Of a stretch of DNA of 49,460 nt, positions 33,838 to 41,640 are shown piece by piece (position 1 is the stretch's first letter; each line of letters starts with the position of its first letter). Source of the stretch: Fibrobacter succinogenes (GTDB lineage Bacteria; Fibrobacterota; Fibrobacteria; Fibrobacterales; Fibrobacteraceae). The translations under genes were made by a program, and so were the position numbers. The notes beneath the pieces are model-generated. The model did not search any database and was not told the DNA's origin. It saw only the letters and a list, made by a program, of their open reading frames with translations. The stretch lies in assembly GCA_902768715.1 (NCBI GenBank), contig CACXMH010000010.1, positions 1-49,460 on the forward strand, written 5' to 3'.

Positions 33838-34305
33838 CTAGGAACTGAGCCTCTTGTTTCCCGATTTGAATAGAATAAACTTTCTCGCAAGGAAATTATA
33901 CAGGAGCACGATTATCGCGGCAACCACCTTGGATACCATTTCCTGAATGCCAAGCACGCCGACAAACACATACATCAGCAATTCGTTCAGTCCCATCCCT
34001 AAAAGGCTTATCAGTACAAAAACAACCACTTCCAGAAAAACGTACTTTTCCATTTTACGTTTTTCCGTGCTGAATACCCACCTCACGGTCAAGAGGTAGT
34101 TGACCACGTTTCCTGCCGCAAGGCCAATCAAGTTCGAAATCAGGTAATGGATGTCAAAATAGTAGAGGGCAAGTGCAAAACCCCCAAAATCCACAATAAA
34201 GGCGAGACCGCCAGTCACGAAATAACGCAAGAACTGGCCTACAATCCCCCTTCGGCTGGGAATCTTCGATTTTATCTTTCCGAGCACGGAACTTTCGAAA
34301 TCCAT
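33838..34305 (-). CDS. GtrA-family membrane protein
   Basis: 155 residues with four transmembrane helices and the GtrA signature: [21 protein letters not shown] near the start, [23 protein letters not shown], and a last helix with [10 protein letters not shown]. GtrA proteins act in the inner membrane in polyprenyl-phosphate-linked sugar translocation or binding for O-antigen, arabinogalactan or teichoic acid modification. It is the first gene of a three-gene operon that ends with a GT-C glycosyltransferase, which is the expected partner. The upstream 56 bp are shared with the divergent epimerase gene and hold a TACTAA -10-like element but no SD. Confidence 0.9.
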   Translation of the reverse strand: MDFESSVLGKIKSKIPSRRGIVGQFLRYFVTGGLAFIVDFGGFALALYYFDIHYLISNLIGLAAGNVVNYLLTVRWVFSTEKRKMEKYVFLEVVVFVLISLLGMGLNELLMYVFVGVLGIQEMVSKVVAAIIVLLYNFLARKFILFKSGNKRLSS

Positions 34306-34361
34306 AGCAAAAAAGTTAGTAATTTTACCCCCAAAGTAATTCTACACATAGGGTATTAGCC

Positions 34362-35399
34362 ATGTCCTGTTTCCTGATTACCGGCGGCGCCGGATTCTTT
34401 GGCTCCATTCTCAAAAAGGAGCTCCTTGCAAAGGGCCATAAATGCGTAAGTATCGACCTGTGCCCTGACCCGGACAAGCACGAAAACCTCACCAGCATTT
34501 TGGGCGATATCCGTGACAAGGAACAGGTTGAAAAGATATTCAGCGAAAACCAGTTCGAAGCCGTGTTCCACCTGGCCGCCATGCTGGCCCACGACCGCAA
34601 GCGCATCAACAACCTCTGGACATCCAACGTAGATGGCACAGAAATTATTGCCGACGCCTGTATCCGCCACAATGTGAACAAGCTCGTGTTCACATCCTCG
34701 AACTGCCTTTGGGCTAAGAATTTCGACGACCCCGTCACCGAAGCCGAAGAACCCAACCCCATCGAGATTTATGGCAAGTCCAAGCTGGAAGGGGAAAAGA
34801 TTCTCTTCGCCCGCAAGGACAAGCTGAATTCAGTCATTTTCCGCTGCCCCACCATCATGGACGAAGGGCGTCTTGGCCTGCTTTCCATCCTTTTTGAATT
34901 CATTGACGAAAACCGCAAGCTCTGGATGGTAGGCGACGGTAACAACCGTTACCAGTTCATCTATGCCAAGGACTTGGCCAACGCCTGTGAACTCGCCTTG
35001 AATTATCAAGGGACTACTGTATTCAACATCGGCTCGGACAATGTAAAGACCTTCAATGAAGTCTATAGCTACGTCATTGAGCATGGGCAATCGAAATCCA
35101 AACTGGCACATTTCCCAAAATGGTTCATCATTCCTTGCATGAAACTTGCCAGCAAGCTCGGAATTTCGCCCCTCGGCCCTTACCAGTACAAGATGATTGC
35201 CAGCACCTTTGTGTTCGACACGTCGAAAATCAAAAAGGAGCTGGGATTCCAGCCTACAAAGACCAACGAAGAAATGCTGCTCCGCGCCTATGAGTTCTAT
35301 CACCAGAACCGCAAGGCTATCGAGCACCGCACCAACGTTTCGGCCCACAACGAGTGCGCCAAGATGGGCGTCATTCGGCTACTGAAATGGCTATCCTAA
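34362..35399 (+). CDS. NAD-dependent nucleotide-sugar epimerase/dehydratase (extended SDR)
   Basis: 345 residues. NAD-binding TGGAGFFGS (about 7-15), Asp in SIDLCPDP, GDIRD, and a catalytic region where Ser and Tyr-Lys are readable (SSNCLW and IEIYGKSKLEGE). A C-terminal substrate domain follows with GDGNNRYQFIYAKDLANA. These are marks of GalE-like/extended SDR enzymes acting on NDP-sugars. It is divergent from the gtrA operon and 10 nt before an acyltransferase gene, so it probably works in the same envelope-glycan pathway. Which sugar is changed cannot be told. The ATG lacks an SD. Confidence 0.85.
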   Translation: MSCFLITGGAGFFGSILKKELLAKGHKCVSIDLCPDPDKHENLTSILGDIRDKEQVEKIFSENQFEAVFHLAAMLAHDRKRINNLWTSNVDGTEIIADACIRHNVNKLVFTSSNCLWAKNFDDPVTEAEEPNPIEIYGKSKLEGEKILFARKDKLNSVIFRCPTIMDEGRLGLLSILFEFIDENRKLWMVGDGNNRYQFIYAKDLANACELALNYQGTTVFNIGSDNVKTFNEVYSYVIEHGQSKSKLAHFPKWFIIPCMKLASKLGISPLGPYQYKMIASTFVFDTSKIKKELGFQPTKTNEEMLLRAYEFYHQNRKAIEHRTNVSAHNECAKMGVIRLLKWLS

Positions 35400-35409
35400 T
35401 TTTTCTCCT

Positions 35410-36501
35410 ATGCCCAAAAGAATCGAATACATTGATGTCGCCAAATTCCTAGCCCTTCTACTGGTGGTGTTCTGCCACAGTTTCAAGGAATGTTCTTTCG
35501 TCGCGTTTGCCTATTCTTTCCATTTGCCCGTTTTCTTTTTCTTGAGCGGAATGACGCTTAAGGTTGACGGACTGCCTTTTGGAGATTTTCTGGTCAAGAA
35601 GTTGCGGGGATATATCGTACCCATGTTCGGGTTGGGCATCATAACGTTGCTGTTCAGCCTCCTCGTACGAGAAATCCTCAACTGGCCTATAGGGGACAAG
35701 TTCATATACGAGGGTATCGCCCGGATTATCAACCAGACAAGAACCTACGCCCTTTGGTTTTTATCTGCCCTGTTCCTCGCGAACCTGATGCTATACGGAC
35801 TGAATCGGCTGTTTAAAGGCAGGTTGGTTCTGATGGGAATCGGAACCTTGGCCATTTTAGGCATAGGCATCCTGTTCAATCAAAAATACAATGTCAACCT
35901 CGTCTGGAATTTTGACGCAGCCCTTTTTGGAATAACCTTTACCTATTTTGGATTCCTGTTTACCCACAGGAAAATGGCCACAATTTACCACCTTGTAACA
36001 GACAGGCGTTGGCTTGCCCTGTTGCTTGGAGCGGTCCTCCTGGTAGGCACCTATTTTTTAAGCTCGTATAACTACACCAACTACCATCGCCACCTAGAAA
36101 TGTTTTTCAGGATTTACACCCAGTACTACATTACTCTCCCCTGCGCCCTGATTGGAAGCTTGGGTTTTGTGCTTTTCTGCAGGGGTATATCCAACTTTGT
36201 CCTGGCAAAACCCGTCGAGATTAATCTCGCTCTGCTTCCGCTCCACCAGGAACTGGCGTTCCCCCTGTTCCGAGACCTTGTTGCAAAAGACTACTGGAGA
36301 ATGGTCGCTCCATTGCCGCCAACAGACTACCGTTTTATTCTTTTTTCGCTGGCGACGATGGTGTTTTCGCTAGCGGTGGCAACAGCCGTACATTTCTTCC
36401 TTAAGTATTCTCCAATCAGCCCTGTGGTCAACCAGCCACTGGCAAGTTTTTACCACAGAAAAAAGCGCCCAGCAGTCGAATCATTGACTGATGGTCCTTG
36501 A
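35410..36501 (+). CDS. Membrane acyltransferase family 3 protein
   Basis: 363 residues with about ten transmembrane helices. The N-terminus RIEYIDVAKFLALLLVVFCHS carries the conserved His (VVFCHS) and the following FHLPVFFFLSGM block of the Acyltransf_3 family, whose members O-acylate sugars of exopolysaccharides and peptidoglycan. It is co-directional with the epimerase (10-nt gap). Its last 24 codons overlap the 3' end of the convergent M18 aminopeptidase gene by 74 bp. The C-terminal tail (FYHRKKRPAVESLTDGP) is therefore encoded opposite the peptidase's conserved end, and the frame probably lost its original stop. Confidence 0.88.
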   Translation: MPKRIEYIDVAKFLALLLVVFCHSFKECSFVAFAYSFHLPVFFFLSGMTLKVDGLPFGDFLVKKLRGYIVPMFGLGIITLLFSLLVREILNWPIGDKFIYEGIARIINQTRTYALWFLSALFLANLMLYGLNRLFKGRLVLMGIGTLAILGIGILFNQKYNVNLVWNFDAALFGITFTYFGFLFTHRKMATIYHLVTDRRWLALLLGAVLLVGTYFLSSYNYTNYHRHLEMFFRIYTQYYITLPCALIGSLGFVLFCRGISNFVLAKPVEINLALLPLHQELAFPLFRDLVAKDYWRMVAPLPPTDYRFILFSLATMVFSLAVATAVHFFLKYSPISPVVNQPLASFYHRKKRPAVESLTDGP

Positions 36502-37639
36502 CAGCCGTCATCTCGCGGATGCTGTGCATGCTGAGCATAGGTTCGCCGATATCCACTGTCGGGATTCCGAGGCTAGCCGAAACGGCAGGACCAACCGTAG
36601 AGCCGCAGGGCATGTCGTTACGCATGACAAATGTCTGATACGGAACGTTATTTTGTTCACAAAGCAACTTGAACTGGGCATTGGAATACACATCGCTAGC
36701 GTAACGCTTTTGTGCATTGACCTTGAGGACAATTCCACCGCCCAGAACCGGGGCATGGTTCGGCTCGTGCTTGGCTACAAAGTTCGGGTGGCAGGCATGA
36801 GCCATGTCGATGGAAAGGGCGAGTGAATTCGGAGTTCGGAATTCGGAATTCGGAATTAAAGAGTCAAGGACACTCTTCAGGAAGTTGCCGGCAGCACCTT
36901 CGCGGGTGTTGGAACCCACCTCTTCGTTGTTGAAGAAGGCGGCCACCTGGAAATCATGCTCCGAAGGTTCCACCTTGGCAAAGGCTTCTGCGATGGCGTG
37001 GCAGCTGGAAAGGTTGTCGAGCCTGCCGGAATAAATCCATTCGTCTTCAAAGCCGCCTAGCTGTGCGGCTTGAGCATCGAACAGCTGCACGTCGAAATCC
37101 AGAAGGCGCGCCCCACGAGGAAGCTCAGCCGACAAGGCCTCTACGAAACGTTCCTTGCCGCCGACTGCAGTCCACAGGGCGTTCAAGTCCGTCTGGGGAT
37201 TCACCTTCAGGCCGTCCTGGTTGACATTCCGGTTCAGGTGGACTGCAAGCTGCGGAATGCGGAACAGCTTTTTTCCACGGAACAACTTTGTCTGTACCTT
37301 GCCTTCCAGTTCGTAGGCCAAAAGTCCGGCGTATCCTAAATCTCGGTCCAGCCAGCTGGCGAAAATGGGACTGCCGTAAACTTCGGGGTGGAGCGTCCGT
37401 ACGCCCGCAGCCGAACAGTCCGGATTGGGGGTGATTTTCAATGTCGGGTAGTCCGTATGGGCAAGGGCTATTTTGAACTTGGATTCTGCACTTGCCACCC
37501 GAGGTAAACGGACCGCAATCAGCGCACCGCCTCGTTCAAAAAGCTTTATTTCGGCCCCAGCAGATTCCAAAAGCTGTTTCAGGTTCTCTACCGTATGGCA
37601 GGGCGTTACCGAATTATTCAAAAAATCAAGGAAATTCAT
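36428..37639 (-). CDS. apeB: M18-family aspartyl aminopeptidase
   Basis: 403 residues, close to the usual 420-430. Di-metal aminopeptidase blocks are readable: LAHTDYPTLKI (first His ligand and Asp), DNLSSCHA (bridging Asp), NNEEVGSNT (catalytic and ligand Glu), SIDMAHACHP (Asp ligand) and the closing SMHSIREMTAVKDH with a His ligand. It releases N-terminal acidic residues from peptides in the cytoplasm. A tandem AATTCGG repeat (36825-36857) sits in frame between the NNEE and IDMAHA blocks and adds about 12 extra residues (PNSEFRTPNS-like). TATCTT lies 6 nt before the ATG with no SD. The gene overlaps the acyltransferase gene by 74 bp. Confidence 0.92.
   Translation of the reverse strand: MNFLDFLNNSVTPCHTVENLKQLLESAGAEIKLFERGGALIAVRLPRVASAESKFKIALAHTDYPTLKITPNPDCSAAGVRTLHPEVYGSPIFASWLDRDLGYAGLLAYELEGKVQTKLFRGKKLFRIPQLAVHLNRNVNQDGLKVNPQTDLNALWTAVGGKERFVEALSAELPRGARLLDFDVQLFDAQAAQLGGFEDEWIYSGRLDNLSSCHAIAEAFAKVEPSEHDFQVAAFFNNEEVGSNTREGAAGNFLKSVLDSLIPNSEFRTPNSLALSIDMAHACHPNFVAKHEPNHAPVLGGGIVLKVNAQKRYASDVYSNAQFKLLCEQNNVPYQTFVMRNDMPCGSTVGPAVSASLGIPTVDIGEPMLSMHSIREMTAVKDHQSMIRLLGAFFCGKNLPVAG
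36825..36857. repeat. Tandem AATTCGG repeat inside apeB
   Basis: Four near-identical units (GAATTCGG, AGTTCGG, AATTCGG, AATTCGG) and a partial fifth, in frame within the M18 peptidase gene. Confidence 0.8.
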
Positions 37640-37645
37640 GGTTTA

Positions 37646-37651
37646 AAGATA
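37646..37651 (-). promoter_or_regulatory. -10 box giving leaderless apeB mRNA
   Basis: TATCTT on the - strand, 6 nt before the ATG. No SD is present. Confidence 0.45.
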
Positions 37652-37690
37652 GGTAATGAAAAGTCCGGTTCAAAGCGCAGCGACCTCAGA

Positions 37691-37791
37691 CCCCCGATGC
37701 TAGAGATTGGGGGTTTTAGGGGCGAAGCCCCTAGGAGTGGGGGTGGTGGAAGACCGCAAGGCGGGCTGAAACCAGGGGGATGCCTCCCCCT
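37691..37791. repeat. Hairpin-rich G/C intergenic element
   Basis: Successive hairpins: CCCCC...GGGGG (37691-37713), AGGGGC-GAA-GCCCCT (37718-37732) and AGGGGGA-TGCC-TCCCCCT (37774-37791), with CCGCAAGGCGG between. It fills most of the 215-bp gap between apeB and the MCE gene. No reading frame or T-run is attached. It may be an intergenic repeat or a structured RNA. Confidence 0.55.
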
Positions 37792-37841
37792 AACCCCTAA
37801 TCACCAGTCATTAATCACCAAACACTGGCCAAACCTGTTTC

Positions 37842-37847
37842 TATATT
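37842..37847 (+). promoter_or_regulatory. -10 box giving leaderless MCE-gene mRNA
   Basis: TATATT, 7 nt before ATG 37855. No SD is present. Confidence 0.5.
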
Positions 37848-37854
37848 TTTTTTC

Positions 37855-38862
37855 ATGAAGTTCAAGCCCATCAAGCAGATAAACTGGATGGAGATGTCCG
37901 GCCTTTTGGTCGGTATCTTCTTTACGGTTGCCGTGATGGTGTTCGGGCTTGTGCTCTATACGAAGCTTTTTACCAGCGGAATGATCGGCGTGGAGGAGTA
38001 CAAGCTCCACAGTTCCTTCGACAAGGCCCTGGGCTTAAGGCCCGGCACCCGCGTGCAGATTAGCGGTGTAGATGTGGGTCAGATTTCGGACATGAAGATC
38101 GAGGGCGACGGCGTCTATATGGAGTTCACCCTCCGGAAACAGTTCCAGAACTGGATTACCGACAGCGCCCAGGTGTACGCCATCCGCGACCAGAACGTGA
38201 TTTCGGCCCGTGTGGTCAATATCGATGTCAAGCGCGGGAAAGGGCGTGTGTTAGAAGACGGTGACTTTTTGCCGCCGGGCAAGGCTCAGGATATCGAGAC
38301 CGTGCTGGAAACGGCCAACGAACTGCTGGGCCGCGTGAACCAGCTTATCGATGCCGCCGATACCTTGGTATCCATGGCCATGGATACGGGAACTACCATC
38401 GGCGCCCTGTTCGGTTCCCGTGCCCTCTACGACAACCTGAACCGACAGCTTGTGCGCCTGGACGACATCACTCTCAGCGGAACAAGAGCCATTCACAAGG
38501 TTTCGGACCTGATGGATACGCTGCAGCTATCTGTTCCGCCCCTCGTGAACCGGATGGACACCGTGATGAACAATGTCTCCGGCATGATGGACGATGTCTC
38601 TGGCATGATGAAGGACTTGAGACCCCTGCCCGGAAAGGTGGACGGGCTCATGGGCAAGCTTGAAGGAACGGTGGGTCGCGCAGACGACATGATTACCGAA
38701 CTCGGGAAGATTACCGTCGGACTTTCGGATTTCATGGAATCTACGGAACAGACCCTGGACAACGCGGACGAGCTGATGGAAGGCATATCCAACATGTGGA
38801 TCGTCAACCGGAACATGCCTAACCGCGACAGCATTCCCTACATGGTGGAGACCCTATGGTAA
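37855..38862 (+). CDS. MCE/MlaD-family lipid-transport protein
   Basis: 335 residues: a cytoplasmic stub, one transmembrane helix (about 15-40), then an MCE domain (about 48-128; ALGLRPGTRVQISGVDVGQISDM is its signature) and a long helical C-terminal part with heptad-like NN/MMDDV/MMKDL repeats (about 150-320). The architecture is that of MlaD-type substrate-binding subunits of ABC systems that move phospholipids between inner and outer membrane. The ATPase and permease genes (mlaF, mlaE) are not adjacent. The next gene overlaps by 7 nt (ATGGTAA), so the pair is co-translated. TATATT 7 nt before the ATG predicts a leaderless mRNA. Confidence 0.88.
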   Translation: MKFKPIKQINWMEMSGLLVGIFFTVAVMVFGLVLYTKLFTSGMIGVEEYKLHSSFDKALGLRPGTRVQISGVDVGQISDMKIEGDGVYMEFTLRKQFQNWITDSAQVYAIRDQNVISARVVNIDVKRGKGRVLEDGDFLPPGKAQDIETVLETANELLGRVNQLIDAADTLVSMAMDTGTTIGALFGSRALYDNLNRQLVRLDDITLSGTRAIHKVSDLMDTLQLSVPPLVNRMDTVMNNVSGMMDDVSGMMKDLRPLPGKVDGLMGKLEGTVGRADDMITELGKITVGLSDFMESTEQTLDNADELMEGISNMWIVNRNMPNRDSIPYMVETLW

Positions 38863-39626
38863 ATAGAATCTTCGCCCTGGCCCTGGTCCTTGTTTTTTCG
38901 GGAATGAGCTTTGCTTCCGAGTCTTCGACGCTGGCCTTTCGTGCCCAGAAGTCCATAGCCAACGGGAAATTCGCCAAGGGTTATGGCCAACTGGAACGAG
39001 CCCTCCTTGCAAGCCGCAAGGAAGCCGATTTAGCCTCCGAAGGCCGTGTCTTGCTGTCCATGGCGAGAGTCCGCATCATGAGTCTGGATTTGGACTTTGC
39101 GGATTCCCTACTGAAGGTGGTGCGTCCCGAAGCCCTGGATGATAATTCCGCATTGATGCTCAACCAGTCGAAGGTGGCACTGGCCAACGCTCGGGAAAAA
39201 TATGGCGACGCCGAAAAGATTTGTCGTTCCATTGACGATGGCGATATCAAGAAACGGGACGAAGCCCTGAAGGCGGCCTACTATTCGGAATGTGCTACCG
39301 CCTACGCTGGAGCGGGCCACGAAGACGAGGCCAACGCCGCCCTCAAGATGACGGGCAAGAACAGCGATACGGACGGCGGCTTTTACGCCTACACCGCGGC
39401 AAAGGTCAAGAGACTCCTGGGAGACTCCGAAGCCGAAAAACTATACAAGACAGCCGAAGAAAAATCCATCAAGAGCAACTACACCTACATGACCGCCAAT
39501 ATCCTCTGGGAACGTTCCTTGATCAAGGGCGTTCCGCAGAAAGAAAAAGACGACCTGCGGCTCCGCTGCAAGAACGCCTTCGAGCTGATGGGACTGCCCA
39601 ACAACGCCAAGCGCTGCGGGAAATAG
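38856..39626 (+). CDS. Periplasmic TPR-like protein coupled to the MCE gene
   Basis: 256 residues: signal peptide (MVNRIFALALVLVFSGMSFA), then helical hairpins with TPR-like spacing (FAKGYGQLERALLASRKEADLA, VLLSMARVRIMSLDLDFADSLLKVV, ALMLNQSKVALANAREKYGDAEKI, ATAYAGAGHEDEANAALKM, YTAAKVKRLLGDSEAEKLYKTAEEK). The ATG lies inside the last codons of the MCE gene, so stoichiometric partnership is likely. No lipobox is visible. I do not recognise a named family. A scaffold role in the MCE lipid-transfer complex is an inference from coupling alone. Confidence 0.7.
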   Translation: MVNRIFALALVLVFSGMSFASESSTLAFRAQKSIANGKFAKGYGQLERALLASRKEADLASEGRVLLSMARVRIMSLDLDFADSLLKVVRPEALDDNSALMLNQSKVALANAREKYGDAEKICRSIDDGDIKKRDEALKAAYYSECATAYAGAGHEDEANAALKMTGKNSDTDGGFYAYTAAKVKRLLGDSEAEKLYKTAEEKSIKSNYTYMTANILWERSLIKGVPQKEKDDLRLRCKNAFELMGLPNNAKRCGK

Positions 39627-39627
39627 G

Positions 39628-39655
39628 CGTTAGGTTTTAGGTTGTAGGTGTTAGG
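39628..39655. repeat. TTAGG-type tandem repeat
   Basis: GTTAGG-TTTTAGG-TTGTAGG-TGTTAGG, period about 7. It is related to 40631-40659, 7569-7600 and the CCCCTAACCCCTAA at 37786-37799. The following 60 bp contain a direct repeat TGATGGC(C/T)GCAAGAA (39659-39695). Confidence 0.6.
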
Positions 39656-39723
39656 GCTGATGGCCGCAAGAAATTTCTAGTTGATGGCTGCAAGAAGCAT
39701 CTGCGGCAGGTTGCAAGATGCCG

Positions 39724-40602
39724 CTAGTTGTTGGTCGTATCGGTCAGAGCGGCAACGGTATCCGCTGCGACGGCATTGATTACCGTAGAATCAGCTTTCG
39801 TCGAATCCACCGCCGTTGAATCGGCGGGCTTCACCTCTTCGGGCTTTTTCAGCTGAAGCAAGTGGTTATATGCCTGAGGCGGAGAAATCTTGCCATCGGC
39901 AAACAGGTCAATGGTCTTTGACACGTCTTCATAAACTGCCGAATACTCATCTTTTTTCACGCCTCGATAACCGAGAACGCGGAACGCCTTATTGTGGAAG
40001 CTCTGCCGGAAATTTTTGAAGCTGGGTTGCATCACGTCATTCAGCACCGCTTCAAGGGCAATTTCTGTTTGCATTGTATCAAGCTCAAAGCTCCTGTACA
40101 ATGTGCGAATGTGGTTAGGAATTTTTGGATCAGGATAATCGAAATAAGGCCGCATCACGTTAGCCGCTTCTGTCTTGTTGGGGTATGGACCATTATACAA
40201 GCGCAAAGCATAGGCAATGGCGATATTCCACCGCTCTGGGTAAACTCTCAACGCACGGCGCATGACTATAAAGTCAGATGTGTCCTTCGCATCTGTTGGA
40301 GTCACGCCACTCACAAAATAATATGGGGTGTAAAACAAACTGTCCAATTCCGTACAGAGATTCGCCACATGACTCAGATAGGCATATTCCTTGCCACTTA
40401 AGTAGCTTTCGCCAAGTTCCGTAAGTCCCTTAATCCAAAAAAGGCCTGCAACAGACGCGTCGTTACCCGCGGCGATATACTTGACATAATCGGCCTTCGG
40501 CAAGAACGACTCGTCGAAATTAGTGCCAGGGAGCGGCTTCGCAAAATGGAAGGCCGCCGCAATGACCGCTATGGCTAATATGATGATGGCAAGGAAACGC
40601 AT
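39724..40602 (-). CDS. Membrane-anchored protein of unknown function
   Basis: 292 residues. One N-terminal helix (MRFLAIIILAIAVIAAAF) without a clear cleavage site, so anchored in the inner membrane and facing the periplasm. A helical region (about 35-225) has a weak TPR feel: GLFWIKGLTELGESYLSG, YLSHVANLCTELDSLFYTPYY, RALRVYPERWNIAIAYALRLYNG. The tail is low-complexity and rich in Asp, Ser, Thr, Ala and Val (repeated DSTAVDSTKADST units, about 258-292). I do not recognise a family with confidence. Genes on both sides are unrelated and the gaps are full of short repeats. The ATG lacks a strong SD. Confidence 0.6.
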   Translation of the reverse strand: MRFLAIIILAIAVIAAAFHFAKPLPGTNFDESFLPKADYVKYIAAGNDASVAGLFWIKGLTELGESYLSGKEYAYLSHVANLCTELDSLFYTPYYFVSGVTPTDAKDTSDFIVMRRALRVYPERWNIAIAYALRLYNGPYPNKTEAANVMRPYFDYPDPKIPNHIRTLYRSFELDTMQTEIALEAVLNDVMQPSFKNFRQSFHNKAFRVLGYRGVKKDEYSAVYEDVSKTIDLFADGKISPPQAYNHLLQLKKPEEVKPADSTAVDSTKADSTVINAVAADTVAALTDTTNN

Positions 40603-40630
40603 GGTTAGTCCGGAGTACGAAATCAGAGAG

Positions 40631-40659
40631 GGGTTAGGTTTTAGGTATTAGGGGTTAGG
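40631..40659. repeat. TTAGG-type tandem repeat
   Basis: GGGTTAGG-TTTTAGG-TATTAGG-GGTTAGG, the same type as 39628-39655. The two arrays lie on either side of the unknown gene at 39724-40602. Confidence 0.6.
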
Positions 40660-40680
40660 ATTGACGGAGACAAGATGAAT

Positions 40681-40734
40681 TAATGTGAGATGCGTAATGA
40701 CAAATTCCACATACCACATTTCACATTACACATC
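40681..40734. repeat. TTTCACATT-type inverted repeat
   Basis: ATGTGAGATGCGTAATGA... facing CCACATTTCACATTACACAT. It shares its core with 13676-13743 and abuts the pyrF stop codon. Confidence 0.6.
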
Positions 40735-41640
40735 CTATAAGTTACAGGCCTCCGCGAGTTTTTCGAGGGCGTCGATGCAATCGCTTGCGAAGTTCGCCGG
40801 GTTGCCGCTGCGCTGGTAGGCAAAATTCAGGCCGCTACTGCTGTTGAGCACGTGGAACTTGCGCTTGCCGCCGCCGTTGGCAATGGCGGTAAGCACCGTC
40901 TTGGCGTCGCCGCCCTGACCGCCGGGCACGCCAGGAATAGAAACACCTGGAATCAAGAAGGGAATTTCGTGCTTGTGGGCTACGGTGTAGGCCGTAATCT
41001 TTTCAAGCTCTTCGGGGTGGGTAGCTCCGACGACTGCGCCCAGGTATCCGAAGTTTCCGTCCCATTCCATAATCTTGTCGGCTACGGAATAAAACGCTTC
41101 GGCCTTGTCCCGAGGGTCGTCGCTACGGACCACAGGCAGGTCCTGAAAATCGTGAGCGCCCTTGTTGCTGGTGCGGAGCAGCACGTAGGCGCCATGCTCG
41201 TCGGCGCAAGTTTCGGAACTGCGGATAAACGGCCCTACGGAATCGGCGCCCATCCAGGGAGAAACCGTGACGGCATCCGCCTTGTAAACGTCGTAGGCGG
41301 CGGTGGCGTAGGCGGCGCTGGACTTGCCGATATCGCCGCGCTTGGCGTCGAGAATTACCGGAATACCGGCACTGCGGTAATCGGCAATCAGCTGTTGCAG
41401 CACAAGCATGGCCTGAACGCTCACGCATTCGTAGTAGGCACTGTTGGGCTTGACTACGGCGGGCTGCACGCCCCGCTTCAATGCGCATTCCAGGATTTCG
41501 GAATAGAAGCGCTTGATCTTGTCTTCGGCAGAGCCATCGGGGCAGCAGGGGTCAATCAGCTTGAGCACAGGATCCATGCCCAGGCAAATCGGGTTTCCGC
41601 ACTTGGCAATGCGTTCTTCTAAGCGAGCCTGAAAGTTCAT
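40735..41640 (-). CDS. pyrF: Orotidine-5'-phosphate decarboxylase (type 2)
   Basis: 301 residues, longer than the E. coli-type enzyme, as expected for the type 2 family (TIGR02127-like). The catalytic tetrad block is VILDAKRGDIG (Asp98, Lys100, Asp103). The phosphate-binding end has GVSIPGVPGGQGGD and the closing LNSSSGLNFAY. It makes UMP from OMP, the last step of pyrimidine synthesis. The ATG shares one base with the stop of the upstream SPOUT methyltransferase gene, so it is the last gene of the ispA-dxs-methyltransferase-pyrF operon. Confidence 0.95.
   Translation of the reverse strand: MNFQARLEERIAKCGNPICLGMDPVLKLIDPCCPDGSAEDKIKRFYSEILECALKRGVQPAVVKPNSAYYECVSVQAMLVLQQLIADYRSAGIPVILDAKRGDIGKSSAAYATAAYDVYKADAVTVSPWMGADSVGPFIRSSETCADEHGAYVLLRTSNKGAHDFQDLPVVRSDDPRDKAEAFYSVADKIMEWDGNFGYLGAVVGATHPEELEKITAYTVAHKHEIPFLIPGVSIPGVPGGQGGDAKTVLTAIANGGGKRKFHVLNSSSGLNFAYQRSGNPANFASDCIDALEKLAEACNL

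Noticed and set aside
37709-37748. G-quadruplex in the apeB-MCE gap
   Set aside because: The G-runs are mostly paired with C-runs in stable hairpins; a quadruplex would have to compete with them, and nothing else supports it.
39628-40659. CRISPR or telomere-like array suggested by TTAGG repeats
   Set aside because: The period is about 7 bp with no spacers, the copies are degenerate and few, and there are no cas genes.
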